A stretch of 64,000 nt of DNA from Antrodiella citrinella (lineage: Eukaryota > Basidiomycota > Agaricomycetes > Polyporales > Steccherinaceae), in NCBI GenBank assembly GCA_004802725.1, contig SGPM01000071.1, positions 31,042-95,041 of the forward strand, given 5' to 3'. The notes below the pieces were generated by a model that did not search any database, was not told the DNA's origin, and saw only the letters and a program-made list of their open reading frames with translations. This document shows positions 1-11,896 of the stretch, piece after piece; the first letter of the stretch is position 1, and each line of letters starts with the position of its first letter. Position numbers and translations under genes: made by a program.

Positions 1-821
1 CAATCGACTTGACGACGTTGGTTGCGTTCACCCCGTACATCCAGTGTAATGGACTTCAGACCGCGACAGGCATGCGCAATGGACTGGAGCGCATGTGTCA
101 TCCCATCGGGAGAGTCGCATCGGATGGAAAGAGTATGGATTCTAGGGATGTGAACCAATATGCCGGCGCATTGGGCGAAGGGTGCGGTTATATAGATAAC
201 TTGCAGGGAAGGGAGGTCGAGAGTGTGAAAAGCTGGCTGGATAACGTGTTCTTGGCTGCAAATGCTTCGAGAGAGAGTCAACGATTGAAGCGGTTGCACT
301 CTTGACAACAGGTAGCCTCGGGACCACGCTGTTGCGAAGATATCAATCGGTGAAACCATAGATGAGAGATAGGGAATGTTCGGACACAATTCACTTAGTG
401 TCCTGGCCATCGCATCAAGCTCTAACACGGTGAGGACACGATGATCCAGGTAGACTTGAAGGTCTCTCAGCGTGTGGGAAATTTGAGTAGGCAGGTGTTG
501 CAATACGCCCTGTACGTCCCCGAGTCCAACGCCGGGAGAGATGGTGATCCTGAAAGAGGTTAACTGAGACGCCGTTGCCCAATGGAAGGCTCCCCGGAGT
601 CCCTGCGCAGAAACGCAGTTCACTTTGACCGTGTCGATTTGGTTCAGAAATGCCCGCACTTCCGACCGACGAACGGCTCGACTGGATTGTGTCGCGAACG
701 TGTCATTGTATTGCTCGAAGGGGTGAGATCCTTCGAGAAATTGCAATTCACGAATGTGGACCCATTCTTGGTGGCCTTGATGGTTTGGCCCGTAGGCGGC
801 TCGAATTCGTCGAAGCCACTC
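1..821 (-). CDS. F-box/LRR-type protein, C-terminal part, runs off the left edge
   Basis: One minus-strand frame stays open from about 821 to base 1, so the stop lies outside the window. The translation has repeated leucine-rich patterns typical of agaricomycete F-box/LRR proteins, for example LRDLQVYLDHRVLTVLELDA, LSELCPNIPYLSSM and LQSLTLSRSICSQEHV. A likely splice acceptor (GTTAG) sits directly upstream of base 821. The 5' exon(s), including any F-box, should lie between 822 and about 1050, but I could not join them. Such proteins are usually substrate receptors of SCF ubiquitin ligases; here that is inferred from family style only, because no F-box motif is visible in the retained part. 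There is no internal stop, so the gene may be intact. Confidence 0.55.
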
Positions 822-2269
822 CTAACGCCAAATTATTGATAATGCGGAGGCAAAGTATGAAGTGTTGCTTACATAGTTGTCGTGAGGTATGCGGTATGCG
901 ACCATATGAAGATGATACGAGGAGGATCGGACTCGACGCAGACTGAAAATACAGGGCTGTCAGATGTCGCTGATGCATCGCGAGCAGGGACGAACCTTCA
1001 GAGTAGTGGGGAACGAGTAGGGAACGAAGCTGAAATGGCTGAACCAAGTTCGTGTTGCCTCATATTCTATATACAGTATGGGAGTGGCTCAACCTGTTCC
1101 CAATTCGTGCCTTTGACTCGAAAAACGCAAAAGAGAATCACATTCTTCTGTCAAGGGTCAAGGCCTGCGGCTCATTATCGATCCAGGAGTATGCATCGCC
1201 ACACATCCACACGTACAGACGGGCTGCGCTTCAGTAATCAGCTAGTGACATCGATTTGATTGAGAGTTCGGAACCCTAATATAATATGCACATTTGTCCA
1301 ATGGTGATATCCGATGGAAAGTTGAGCGAGCATGTGGGACCAGCTGTTACAACGCTGAGGAGTCCTGAAATGGCGCGNTCACCGCTCGGTCGCCCGTTCA
1401 TTGACGTAGATGAAAGACGCGCTGTCCCTCGGAGACCAGCATCACTGCCGACGAAGGCTTGTACGTAGCCGCAACACTTACCTGGACATGCGCAGGGTCC
1501 GTGCTGNGTGTTCCACGGATAGACGTGCGAACCGGCTTGTCAAAAAAGTGAGACATATATCGCATGTTCTACTACCACATATACGAGAACCAATGTGAGA
1601 AATTACAATTTCAAAATCAGAGCACAATAAGCTCACCGTAAATGTTTACGCCTCCAGCGTGAACTCAGNATCAGGATTCAGTGAGGAATAAACAGCAAGT
1701 ATCACACTNCCCCGGTNCGTACGTAGGGTTCGAAGAGTCGAAACCAAAAAATTTAGCGGTCGNTTTCTTCTCNAAATGTACCAAATGCAGAGTAAAGGAG
1801 TGCATAATATTGTGTGATTGTCGAATATTACGTCCGAGGAGAGTATCCTTAGATGAGGTGGCCCAAGGGAATCCAGCGCAGGTGGCTAGTCCAGTGAGTC
1901 CTCCAAGTCCACACGAGNNCANACGAGNNNNNNNNGCNGCATAACAAGTNNGCGCTTGCATGCGGCTGGGGCGGGTTTCGCGGCATTGACCGTCTTTCAA
2001 TTTCAACGATCGACGATCGTCACAGAGACACCTCATCCTGGATGAGACAATACGTGTGTAGCGATGCCAGAGTCGTACAGCACACAACGAATGCAATATG
2101 TAGTTTCGAGCTCTATATGCCCGAGTGCTTGCCGCGCGGAGCAGTGAGCACAGCGTGNATTTTGTGTCATTGCTATCGCTGTGAGTCGACACGGCCATTC
2201 CGGACAGGTNGAATGATTAGGTAGAGACAATGTGATACAAGGCTACATCGTAGTACTACAGTGAGGGAT
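822..2269. other. Intergenic stretch with unresolved bases
   Basis: No convincing gene is visible here beyond possible 5' exons of the left-edge F-box gene (822-1050). The stretch contains isolated Ns and a cluster of N runs around 1918-1950, so the assembly is weak. Reading frames of 60-175 codons exist but lack family resemblance and splice logic. Confidence 0.5.
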
Positions 2270-4747
2270 TCAGAACGTTTCCCAGAAGACATCCGGCAAN
2301 ACCTCTCGCATCACCTTCCAGTGATGCAGAGCATCTTTCTGCTGCCACTCGACAAGGGGGTTGTGCATGTCTGTCAGAATAAATTTTTCGCGATCGCTGT
2401 CCTTGACNTCGCCAGCTATCCTGTGCAGGTCAACTTCTCGCTCGGGCAGGGTCAGGAGGACACGCTCCCGCAAGAACGAGTTCAAGAAATCGCTCTCCTC
2501 CGGGGCGCGGAACTGGATCGGGTCCGAAGTCGGNGTACAGAAGAACACCTGAAAGACCACAGCGGTGAGAATCGTTCTCGTATAAGGAAACAACTTTGAT
2601 CATACCCAGTTGACGAAATCGCTGGCGAGTTGCTCTTCAGACAAGGTTTCCAAGGANTCGTGGAACGCACGGCATTGCCCGAAGGCCTTGTCCAAGGTGA
2701 GAACAATGGCACGAGAAGACTCGGAGGCCAGTTTTCCGGCAAAGTTCTAGGATATTCATAAGCACGAGCATCCAGCGAGAAACAGTGCCACTACTCACCA
2801 CCGCCACAACGCCGGTTGGACGCATAATAGCCTTCAAGTCCTCCCAGAACGCGAGAGTGAACATATGGCCCGGAACTCCGCCTCCCGAAAAGCAGTCATG
2901 GATGACAACATCGAATAGCTCTTCACTATCATCTACGGCAACGTTGGTCTTGCGGAGATCGTCCAATTCTGCGCGCTTTTGATGAACCCATCCCCGTGCA
3001 TCTTGCAAGAAAAGCTTTCCAGGTTCAGGTGCTGCCAGTCCGAAGTACTTCTGCGCGGCCTCATGCACAGCAGGATCCAGCTCAACAACAGTGGTTGACA
3101 TGCCATGATGGATGAATGCAGATGCGGCGATTCCAGTCCCGAGTCCACTACAGGGGGTAAAATTCTTTTCAACAGGTGGTTCGACACAGAGGGTGAGTGA
3201 CATACATTGTCAGAGCTGTTTTTGGGGGGTTAACATTTTGATTCTGCACTACAAGCCTTGCTGCCTCTTGCATCACGAAGGTCGAATAGATAGAGTCGCC
3301 AAGAGGCGTCCCACTTTCGTCCAAGGACACATATCCAGTAACTCCATCTCTCGAGACGCTCCTTCCACCAGTCCAAACACCGCCGAGCAAGGAATGACCC
3401 GCTCGGAGGTATCGCAAGGAATGAGGATAGGTTGTATTTTCTGCTTCTGCGGCAGTCCGAGGGGGTAGAATATCTCCCACGAGCACTATACCGGAGTAAG
3501 GCGAACGTACAGATGAGAGAACACGTAAGGGAGCAGTGGGATGTTCCCAAGGCTGGCTAAGCGGTTTGACCAATGTGGGCGGAAGGCCGAAATTGATTAG
3601 AAGGGGGATGGAGGGGAGAATCATAATGCGCCATGAGTTGTTACTCGAGGACGACTTAGAACGCGCCTGTGGTGGAGGAGCAGACGGGGTCTGGACAGCT
3701 TTCTCAGATGGCGCCGATTTTCCTTTCTTCTTGGACTTAGACGTGCCTGGTGGGGCGGGAGGCTCCGGTATGTCTACCTGGGGGGCAGAAGGGGCTTGGA
3801 CAGCGTTGGGTATCAAGAATGGAGATAACACCCATGCAGTGACGGCGAAACTTCCCAGGTATTGAAGCTATTGTCTCGTATCAACATTCAAGAAGAACAA
3901 TTTGTAAGGATCAACTACTTACGAGACTATTTTCATCAATCCTGTTGATATAGGGGACGAGTGGCCATAGCTCCTGTAACGACATGATTGCCATACGACA
4001 CACGGGGACTCCAATCATGGAGGCCGCTGCAGCGACACCATTCTGATCCGGTGCTTCCTGGAAAGTCATCAGTTTAACTGTCTTGAGAGTGCCACTCCCG
4101 GGAGAAAACACAACAATCAGTTATCTTTTCAGTGTCATGTCGGGAAATATAGGATGACTCGCAGTCCCTAATTTGACCATCCTAAATCGGTTATATCGAG
4201 ACACAGGACGCACAAACAATTGGCAATTGTAGACACCACAATGAAGAGTCATACAGTTGACAGCTGCCTCGAGGATCACATCCACGGTCTGTGGACGCGT
4301 TCCTTTTCTGCCAGCGCCCCGCTCGAAAGATGCTATCGTAAAGTTGGGAAGACTCACTTGGAAGGCTTTCACCAGAGCACTCGACAGATACAGCACCGGT
4401 GCAATCACGGCCAAATGAGTCGCGACCGGTCCCCAGATGATATCCCCAAACCTCCCTGTCAATGCCCCAACCCAATACGCTGACACAGGCATGGCAGCCA
4501 GCAGGATGCCTCCAGCCAAGACGGCAGGACCAATGCGGATCGTTGGCGCGAAAGAACCAAAGATACATGCTGCCCATACGACCTTGTTCAGGTTGTGTGT
4601 CGCAGGAGCGGTGCCGTAGAGAGGTTGTAGAGCCTGGAGGTACGCAAACGTCGCGAGAGACGACACGGCGAGTGTGACGACACACAAGAAGTTCCCAATC
4701 GCCGAGGCGAGGGGAGATTTGACTGGTTCTTGCTGGGGGCCGCTCAT
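2270..4747 (-). CDS. Membrane-anchored spermidine-synthase-like (SAM-fold) protein
   Basis: The start Met at 4747 opens an N-terminal region with several hydrophobic helices (exon 4747 to about 4220, then pieces at 4111-3911 and 3870-3800). A Pro/Lys-rich linker and a C-terminal Rossmann domain follow. The nucleotide-binding loop reads TIGLGTGIAAS after removal of an intron (about 3145-3203), then TTVVELDPAVHEAA, the acidic motif VVIHDCFSGGGVP and a FW-containing helix. Removing a 57-nt intron (about 2549-2605) joins FVNW to VFFCTPTSDPIQFR and reaches the stop at 2270. This layout matches membrane proteins with a spermidine-synthase-like domain. Aminopropyl transfer is not proven, and a methyltransferase role is equally possible. 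The exon 1/exon 2 junction is unresolved, and several Ns fall in the last exons. Confidence 0.75.
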
Positions 4748-5010
4748 GGTGGGCGACGGTCGTAGTGGTGGAAGATAACGTTCACCAAGAAGGACGTGGC
4801 ATGAAAAAGCAGACGACGTCCGAGGTCGTCAATGCGGGGAAATAAACAGCAGACCTGATCGAGGCGCATTCCTCTCCGACAATTCTCCTTACCCCGCGTT
4901 TGTCACGTGTGGAGCACGCAGACATCGACGACATTGTCACTTTTGAGCATAAGTTATGAATATATCATACATGGAAGACATTCGGTATACATTCCCGCCC
5001 AGTCAACTGT

Positions 5011-8000
5011 TCAGAACATGCGCAAAACCCGAGAGTACTTCCGACCACATCCAGACGGTGTAATATCCCCCGCAAGCTTGTCAATCAATCCCTGCAGCCT
5101 GCCCGCCTCAAACTTGGCTTGAGTGGTGTTGTGGTCGATGGTGAACGACTCAGTCAGAGCAGGGAGAGTAGTGGCACCATATCCTACATTCACAAAAGTC
5201 AGTGATCAACGACAGTTGATGGCAGACATGCAGACGTACCGAGCCATTTGCCGGGGGCAACACCCAAGTGCTTGTACCATTCTCGATCCTTGATACCGTC
5301 GGGGTGAATAAGGCCTCTTTCAAATGAAACCAGTTTCTGGTTGACAGCCTGGACACGCTTGATCGCCTTCTTGAGCTTGTCGAAAGGTATCTTGGGCTTC
5401 TTGTCATGGTGGTGGTGACCATGACTGCTATGCTCCTTCTCCCTTTGTTCCTTGAGCCAGCCTGGGTACCTACCGATCCTAGGCTTCACCATGTGGCCAT
5501 TGCCAAACTGCGCAGCGGTGATGTGTTGCTGGTGAGCAGCATGTGCTTCGAGTTGCTGATTGTGCGGGCAAGCGCATTTCTTCCCGAAGAGCTTCTTGAG
5601 AGCGCACTTGGCTTTTGAGGCGGTGCGTCTGAAGATCCTGCGCCGAACGATGCTCTTGACGATACGCTTCAACTCGCGCTCCGCCTTGAACTTCTCCTTG
5701 TCGAGTGCGGCACTAGCGGTTTGGAGGCTATTGATCGACTGGCGAAGTCCGGAGAGATCGACGTCAAGAGAGGTGGTGGACGCAATAGACTCAACCCTGC
5801 CGTCAAAAGTCAGTAATGATTTCTTGCAACATCCGCCAGCGATACGTACTTGTCCAAATAAGCACCAAGTTCGAGCGCGTAATGTGTGGTGTTAAGAGGA
5901 AGTACAATGCTATCAGCGAGTCCGAGTGCCTGGAGACCGAGCGACTTTGCGATGGCAACCTGAAACGACGGTAGTTCAACGCTTGGGCCACGCAAGAAAA
6001 CAAAGGAATACATACATGGCGTAGGAAGCCCGGATCAGCGTATCTCTCTTGCCACGCTTGACTGTCAAAGACACTGTGGTAATGATACACAGGGTCATGA
6101 AGCGTAGAGCCGAAACCACCATTGGTACTAGCAACCTAGACAAAGGCGGGAGTCTCATCAGGAAGTGCATATATCGATACAACCATCGGTGCTCACGCCG
6201 ATCCTCTGCAAGAATACAGTGTAGTCGCTTCCAGAACCCAGCGGAGAGACACCCAATTCATCTGCGTTCTGCGACTCTTCCTCGTACATCTTGAGGGCCT
6301 CGGCGTCGATATGCTCGCCGTAGAGAACGCCAGTATCCTTCTTAGCATCCCAGAGTGTGAGACCAGGCTTGGTGGGGTGAGGTACCTTCTCGGCAGCGCC
6401 GCGGACAAAGTGGGCCAAAGAAGGCGACGCGCTCATACTGAAACGAGACCCAGAAACCGACGAATCTGCATGTAGACTGCAGTGAGTACATGAGTGCAAC
6501 TCGAGTATATGCAAACATACCAAGGTTCAGGTACGCCACAACATGCTTCTCAATAAATTCGGCGAAGTCCTCGCCATACTCGGTACTACCAATGAGACCA
6601 TACTACCATCATGCAAAGAGATCAGCGCAAGAACAGATGTCAAGCAAGGAGGACCAACCTCTTCGGCGTCCCAACTGGCGATAACGATCGTCCTGAGAGG
6701 CTTCCATCCTTTCTTGACCAAGGCACCGAATCCACGAACCATCTCGTGGACACTGACGGTACCAGAAGACGGGTCAGTAGCACCCAAAACCCAGGCTGAT
6801 TGCAAAGAATGCAAAGATATCAGTAATATACATAATGGAGTCCGCAAGGGTGACATACCATCTCGATGGTTGCCGATGAAGACTACTTCGTCTTTGATAT
6901 GACCCGGGATTACACCCATGGTGTTCCAGATAGGAATAACTCGGTCATCAACTATAGCACGGTGAATATCCTTCCATTGCACACACTTCACATATTCGAC
7001 TCACCATGGTTCACAAGGGAAACAATCCGATCTTTACCACCAGCCTTGATCTCCTCCAATAGCACTTTGGCGTTGTTCCACGAGATAGGCAAAGAAGGGA
7101 TTGCGGGAATGTTTTCACCAGCCGTGCGAGTGCTGTTCTCATAAGACGGATATCCGGGCGTCGTGGGATCTCCAGGGTACAGTGAGAGGAATTGAACTGA
7201 ACCACGCTGGACGGATGTCGGGTTGCGTGCTGGGCCGAACGGATAACTAGAAGCAGAAGTGAGTTGTAGGTAGATGACACGGTATGCGAAGACCATACGT
7301 AGCATAACCATTGTCGGTCGTGACAGTGCCATCATCGCGAGGATCAGAGTAGATGAGGATACCAGCTGCACCGAGTTCCTGCGCGCCTTTAACCTGAGGA
7401 TGTTCTTTGGTCAGTATTACTATCGCACAAGGTTATGCTCGAAACGCGTACCTTCAAACCGCGGAATATACCACCATACCTAGTAATGACGATAGTTCCA
7501 TTTAGGTCAACACCTAGAGTCCGATATGCGTCAAAGCACTGCCCTCGCCTGGAACAACACTCAACAAGACATACCACTGTCAATTAAGGCTTTGTAGTCC
7601 TCCTGCCTTCCGTAGTTCGCATACACCAACTTTCCCTTGACCTCTCCACCCCGACTCAACCCATGCCACGTCGTGACCGCCTCCGCGTACTTGTGCGCAT
7701 CCGGATCCTGAGGCTCCGCCACTTCCTCCAACGCCGCCTTCCACGCAACACTGCCATCCTCCGCCAGGATCTCCACGCTGTGGTCCAGAGGTGTGTTCAT
7801 GACGGGGTAGTAAACGTCGATCCATGCCGTAGGTTTATTCAACTTCGAGATCGACAACGTGGCATTCCGGGATTCCTGGGTCCCGGCGGAGAAGATGGGC
7901 TCGGAGGAAGGTGCGAGGGGTGCAGGCGAGACGGCACCGAGCTCGGATTGGAGGAGTGCGAGGAAGTCTTTGGCGGTTTGTAGGTCTCCTGGGGTGCCTG

Positions 8001-8477
8001 CCAGGTGAGGTTTCCCGGCATATTGACGGGAAGCAGCAATGGCACTGGCAGGATTNGGTATTGTCCTGTACAATGTGTTAGAGACATACACCTAAACAGC
8101 ATAGCCACTTACAAGAAGAGCTCCTCAGCCAGTTTCCCATTGAGGGCCTCGTGCTTGCCATGATGCCCATGCCCATGCCCATGCCTGCCATGTCCATGTC
8201 CTCCACGACCAGCACCTTGCCCATGGAACCCATGTTCCAACACCCTCAAATGCTCATACGGGTTCGCCAACCACTTCTCCGCCTCCTTTTCAACTTCCGG
8301 GCTGACAACATACACCCATCGGTGCGCGAGAGCCCAAACAAACGAGAGTGCGACGGCGCTGAAGAGGAACCTGAACTTCCTCGAAGAGGCCGGCTTCTGC
8401 GCTCGAGTTTGCGGTGTGGCTACAACAGGCGGCGGGATTGCCTCCACAGGCTGTTTCTCAGACTTGTACTCACCCAT
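5011..8477 (-). CDS. M28 zinc metallopeptidase, glutamate carboxypeptidase II / transferrin-receptor-like
   Basis: The protein is type II membrane-anchored: a short cytosolic tail and one helix (FLFSAVALSFVWALAHRW, about residues 35-52), then PA domain, M28 peptidase domain and C-terminal dimerisation domain. The PA part reads GTIVITRYGGIFRG. Removing a short intron near 6800-6860 gives the canonical GNHRDAWVLGATDPSSG, carrying the first zinc ligands, followed by IASWDAEE (catalytic Glu plus Asp/Glu ligands) and the late His in VYHYHSVFD. All expected metal-site motifs are present. At least ten small introns interrupt the gene. Relatives in fungi are vacuolar or endosomal (Vps70-like) peptidases; the substrate here is unknown. 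Two histidine-rich stretches, one after the membrane helix and one in the dimerisation domain, are unusual. Confidence 0.9.
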
Positions 8478-8854
8478 GATGGGGGTCGTTGGTGAAGGTA
8501 CAACTCAATGCCTGCGTATAAATACGATGGAGATAAGAAGACGCGATGTGGAGGTGCACAGTGCGAATATAGAACGATCTCGACTCTCACTAGATCTCAC
8601 TCTCAGATGGCCGCGCAGTACACACAGAGACACAGAGACGATACGGCTTGAACACTTCAACACAATTCTAATCAAGTTCAAAGAGCATCTTCTACGATGT
8701 GTGTGTACTTCCAGACAGCGACACAAGACTGACAACAGCAATTTATGCTACAGATTCGTTTCCGTCACCATATTCCGATTCTTCATGTTATTCCGTGAAA
8801 TCTCTTGCCAGTGACCGACCGTTGGCTATCTGCCAAATTGCCCTACGAAAGGCT
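8478..8854. other. Intergenic region, promoter side of the M28 peptidase gene
   Basis: 377 bases between the M28 start (8477) and the stop of the branching-enzyme gene (8855). Both neighbours are on the minus strand, so this holds the upstream region of the peptidase gene and the 3' flank of nothing else but the branching-enzyme promoter lies further right. No gene is visible. Confidence 0.4.
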
Positions 8855-11280
8855 TCAAATCTTCGCCAGAACTATGCACGTCCTAGTGGGTATGTAGACC
8901 TATCACGCAAGTACGTCAGCGATGCTCACTGAACCGCGGTGTGAGGACAGCATACCTGTATGTAGTTCTTTCTGCCGTTCCACTCCAGGGGCGTAGTCGT
9001 GAATTTGCCATCAAGGCTGATATTGTCGAACCCTCCAAACCTGTTCTCATCGCTCGAGAGAACAATCTTGTAGTCCCCAGGCACCTCTACGCCCACCCGA
9101 TAATCCGTGAAGCTCTGTGTGGGATGGAAGTTGAAGATGAAGAGCAGCCCGGCGCGCTCGTACACCACGACCTTGTCGACCTCGTGCTTCAAGGACACAT
9201 ACGCCTGAGGGGCGGATAGCCAGTTGTACTTCGCGTCAAGAGCGTTCATGGCCTTGTCGAACTCGTTGAGGTACCGGTATCGCAGGAGCTTGTCGTCGAC
9301 GATATTCCACTGGCGGCGGGCATATTGGAAAGAGTCGCCATTGCCTGCACGAGGGAAATCCAACCACTGCATTCTTGATTAGCAGACGGAAAGTGGATGA
9401 TAAGCGAAGCATACCTCTGGGTGACCAAACTCGTTGCCTTCGAAGTTGAGGTAGCCCTCACCACCGAGAGAATGGACGATAAGCCTATCGCGCACCTGTG
9501 AGCAAAAACATATCATGAACTGAACCTCAAACTCACCTGATCATCTTGTGCAAAGCAATACCTCTCGCAATGATAGGTGTGTACTCCGTCAAATCCGACA
9601 TGTTCGTATACATCTCCTTGTCCATCAGCCAGAACGCCAACGTCTTGTCGCCCACGAGCGCCTGGTCGTGACTTTCAGCGTAAGCGATACTCTTCTCTCC
9701 GTGACGTCGGTTGGTCAAGGTGTGTACAATGTTACCGAACTCCCACTCGTCATCGGTCTTGTGTTTCAGCAACTTGATCCACATGTCCGGAATAGCCATT
9801 GAGAGACGGTAGTCGAAGCCGACGCCACCACTGCTGACGGGAACGCATAGTAGGGGCATGCCGGACACATCCTCGGCGATGGTGATAATGTGAGGATAGA
9901 GAGTATGCATAGAGTCATTGGCCTAGAACGGAGTTCAGTGAGACTCTAACGGACTCTGACACATTGCACTCACAAGCATGAGGTAAATCACAGCTTCAAG
10001 GTCGACATTGTCACCGAAGTACTCATGGTAACCACCAGAGAACCCAGTTCCGATACCATGATGCTTGTACATCATGCTAGTTACACCATCGAACCTGAAC
10101 CCGTCGAACTGGTATTGCTCCACCCAATACCTGAGGTTGCTCAGCAGGAAGCGCAGGACTTCGTGGTGCCCATAGTTGAATAGACGACTGTCCCACAGCT
10201 CATGCTGACCCTTGCTACCAGAGTGGAAGTATTGATGGTCGGTACCATCGAAGCGGTTCAGACCATCCAGGACGTTTTTGCACGCATGGGAGTGGACGAT
10301 ATCCAGAAGAACCGTAAGACCCATGCCGTGTGCGGTGTCGATGAGTTCCTTCAACTCCTCCGGTGTGCCGTAACGCGAGCTTGCAGCGAAGAAGCTCGTT
10401 ACTTGGTATCCAAACGCTGTGGCGTCATGATCAGTATTTGGTTGGTACCCGAACGGAAGTTTCCAACTCACAAGCATAGTACGCGTGTTCCATAATGGCC
10501 ATCAACTGAATCACGTTATAACCAAGATCCCGGATCCTAGGAAGCATGTTTGTAGTGAACTCCTTGTAGGTTCCAACGCGGTGTTCCGAGGTAGAAATGC
10601 CGACATGGGCCTCGTATATGCGCACGCTCTGGGGCTTGGGAGGACGAGCATTCTTGAACTTGTACGTCTGCGACGCAGGAGGGTTCCAGAAGCGAGCTTC
10701 ATACACTGGGGAGACACTGAGGTCTTGAGTGACGCGTTGAATCCAAGTAGGCAGACGTTCAATACGCTCGCCAGAGGGTAGGATCATGGAAATCTGCATA
10801 AATGTCAATAAATGCATGACTTTAATGAGATGCCAGTTTGCGTACCTTGACTTTCGAATCGTGCGGGATCGCGACCTCGCCGCTGGCGGTGGGTGGAATG
10901 GTGATAGACCAGACACCAAAGTCATCCTTCTGCATAGGGTGCGATATACGGTTCCAGCTATCTGCTCAAAATAATGGTTCAGCCACGCAAATAAACTCAT
11001 CACGACCGGCATGGACCAACGACTGACTGAACTCTCCAATCAAGACGGCCTCCTTCGCGTTCGGTGCCCACTCCCTATACAAGACGGACTTGTCTGCCTG
11101 GATAATAAACCCAAACTTCTCATATCCCCTCGAGAACTTGTCGTATCCACCCTCGACCTCATGGATAGTGTCCTTCCACTTCCTGAAGAGGTCATGACGG
11201 TAAACGACAGCCCCGGCCTCCTTCTCGAGCCACGGGTCGATGTCGAGGACGTCCTTGGTTGTGAGCTGTTTGCTTGCCAT
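8855..11280 (-). CDS. GLC3: 1,4-alpha-glucan (glycogen) branching enzyme
   Basis: This cytosolic enzyme makes alpha-1,6 branches in glycogen. The N-terminus from Met 11280 includes DPWLEKEAG and [19 protein letters not shown] of the CBM48 module. The GH13 barrel follows with VLLDIVHSH, the nucleophile strand [16 protein letters not shown], the acid/base segment IAEDVSGMP, and [12 protein letters not shown]. The end has [17 protein letters not shown] and the C-terminal beta domain. Removing a 56-nt intron after NYIQ (about 8900-8955) restores a family-typical tail, [14 protein letters not shown], and places the stop at 8855. Length is about 680 residues, normal for eukaryotic GBE. The gene is intact. 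The symbol follows yeast usage. Confidence 0.95.
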
Positions 11281-11896
11281 CGCTGATATGGACTAGGGGG
11301 ATGGTGGTGGTTGAGAATCAAACAACGAAGGCTGCATGGAGCACTTTGCCCTGGATTTTACCCTACGCTCGTCTCCCTTTGGCAAGCTCGTCCATACTTT
11401 CACCGAGACGCGTCTGGAAAAGTGACGTACTACCACGTGTATAATGTTACGTAACATAGTCGCAAGGAGTCGCGTCGCGTGTATCCGCCGATTCGTGTTC
11501 ATCTTCAACCCAGGTTCATTCTGCGACCTGACCTGACCATGGCCATACGTTTTTCGAATTCGCCAGATATGTTTTGGTGGTCAACGAATGCAGTAACGTC
11601 TATAATGTTAGAGAGCTCTCCACGCTCGCTTGGACGGGCCTTAGTGCCAGCACAAGGGACTCGTTCAGGCAAAACCCGTCGACAACCTCTGCAGAACGCG
11701 CCAGTGACGCGTTTTACTAGAAGTGAGTCCGAAGTTATCGCGAGGATGGAATGAAAATTGACATGACTAGACAGTAGACGCAAGCCGAGGCACATGTACG
11801 AAGGTAAAGAAAGAGGCAATTAAAATGAGGCATACACTACATCACCACACCCACAGATCGTAACCACAAGCGGAAGATTCCCTCACAAAAGTCGAA
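11281..11896. other. Intergenic region upstream of the branching enzyme gene
   Basis: About 600 bases with no supported gene. It should hold the branching-enzyme promoter (right of 11280) and the 3' end of the next minus-strand gene. A 104-codon minus frame at 11505-11819 overlaps it but has no recognisable features. Confidence 0.4.

Noticed and set aside
1671..2198. 175-codon minus frame
   Set aside because: Runs through N clusters and has no resemblance to any family.
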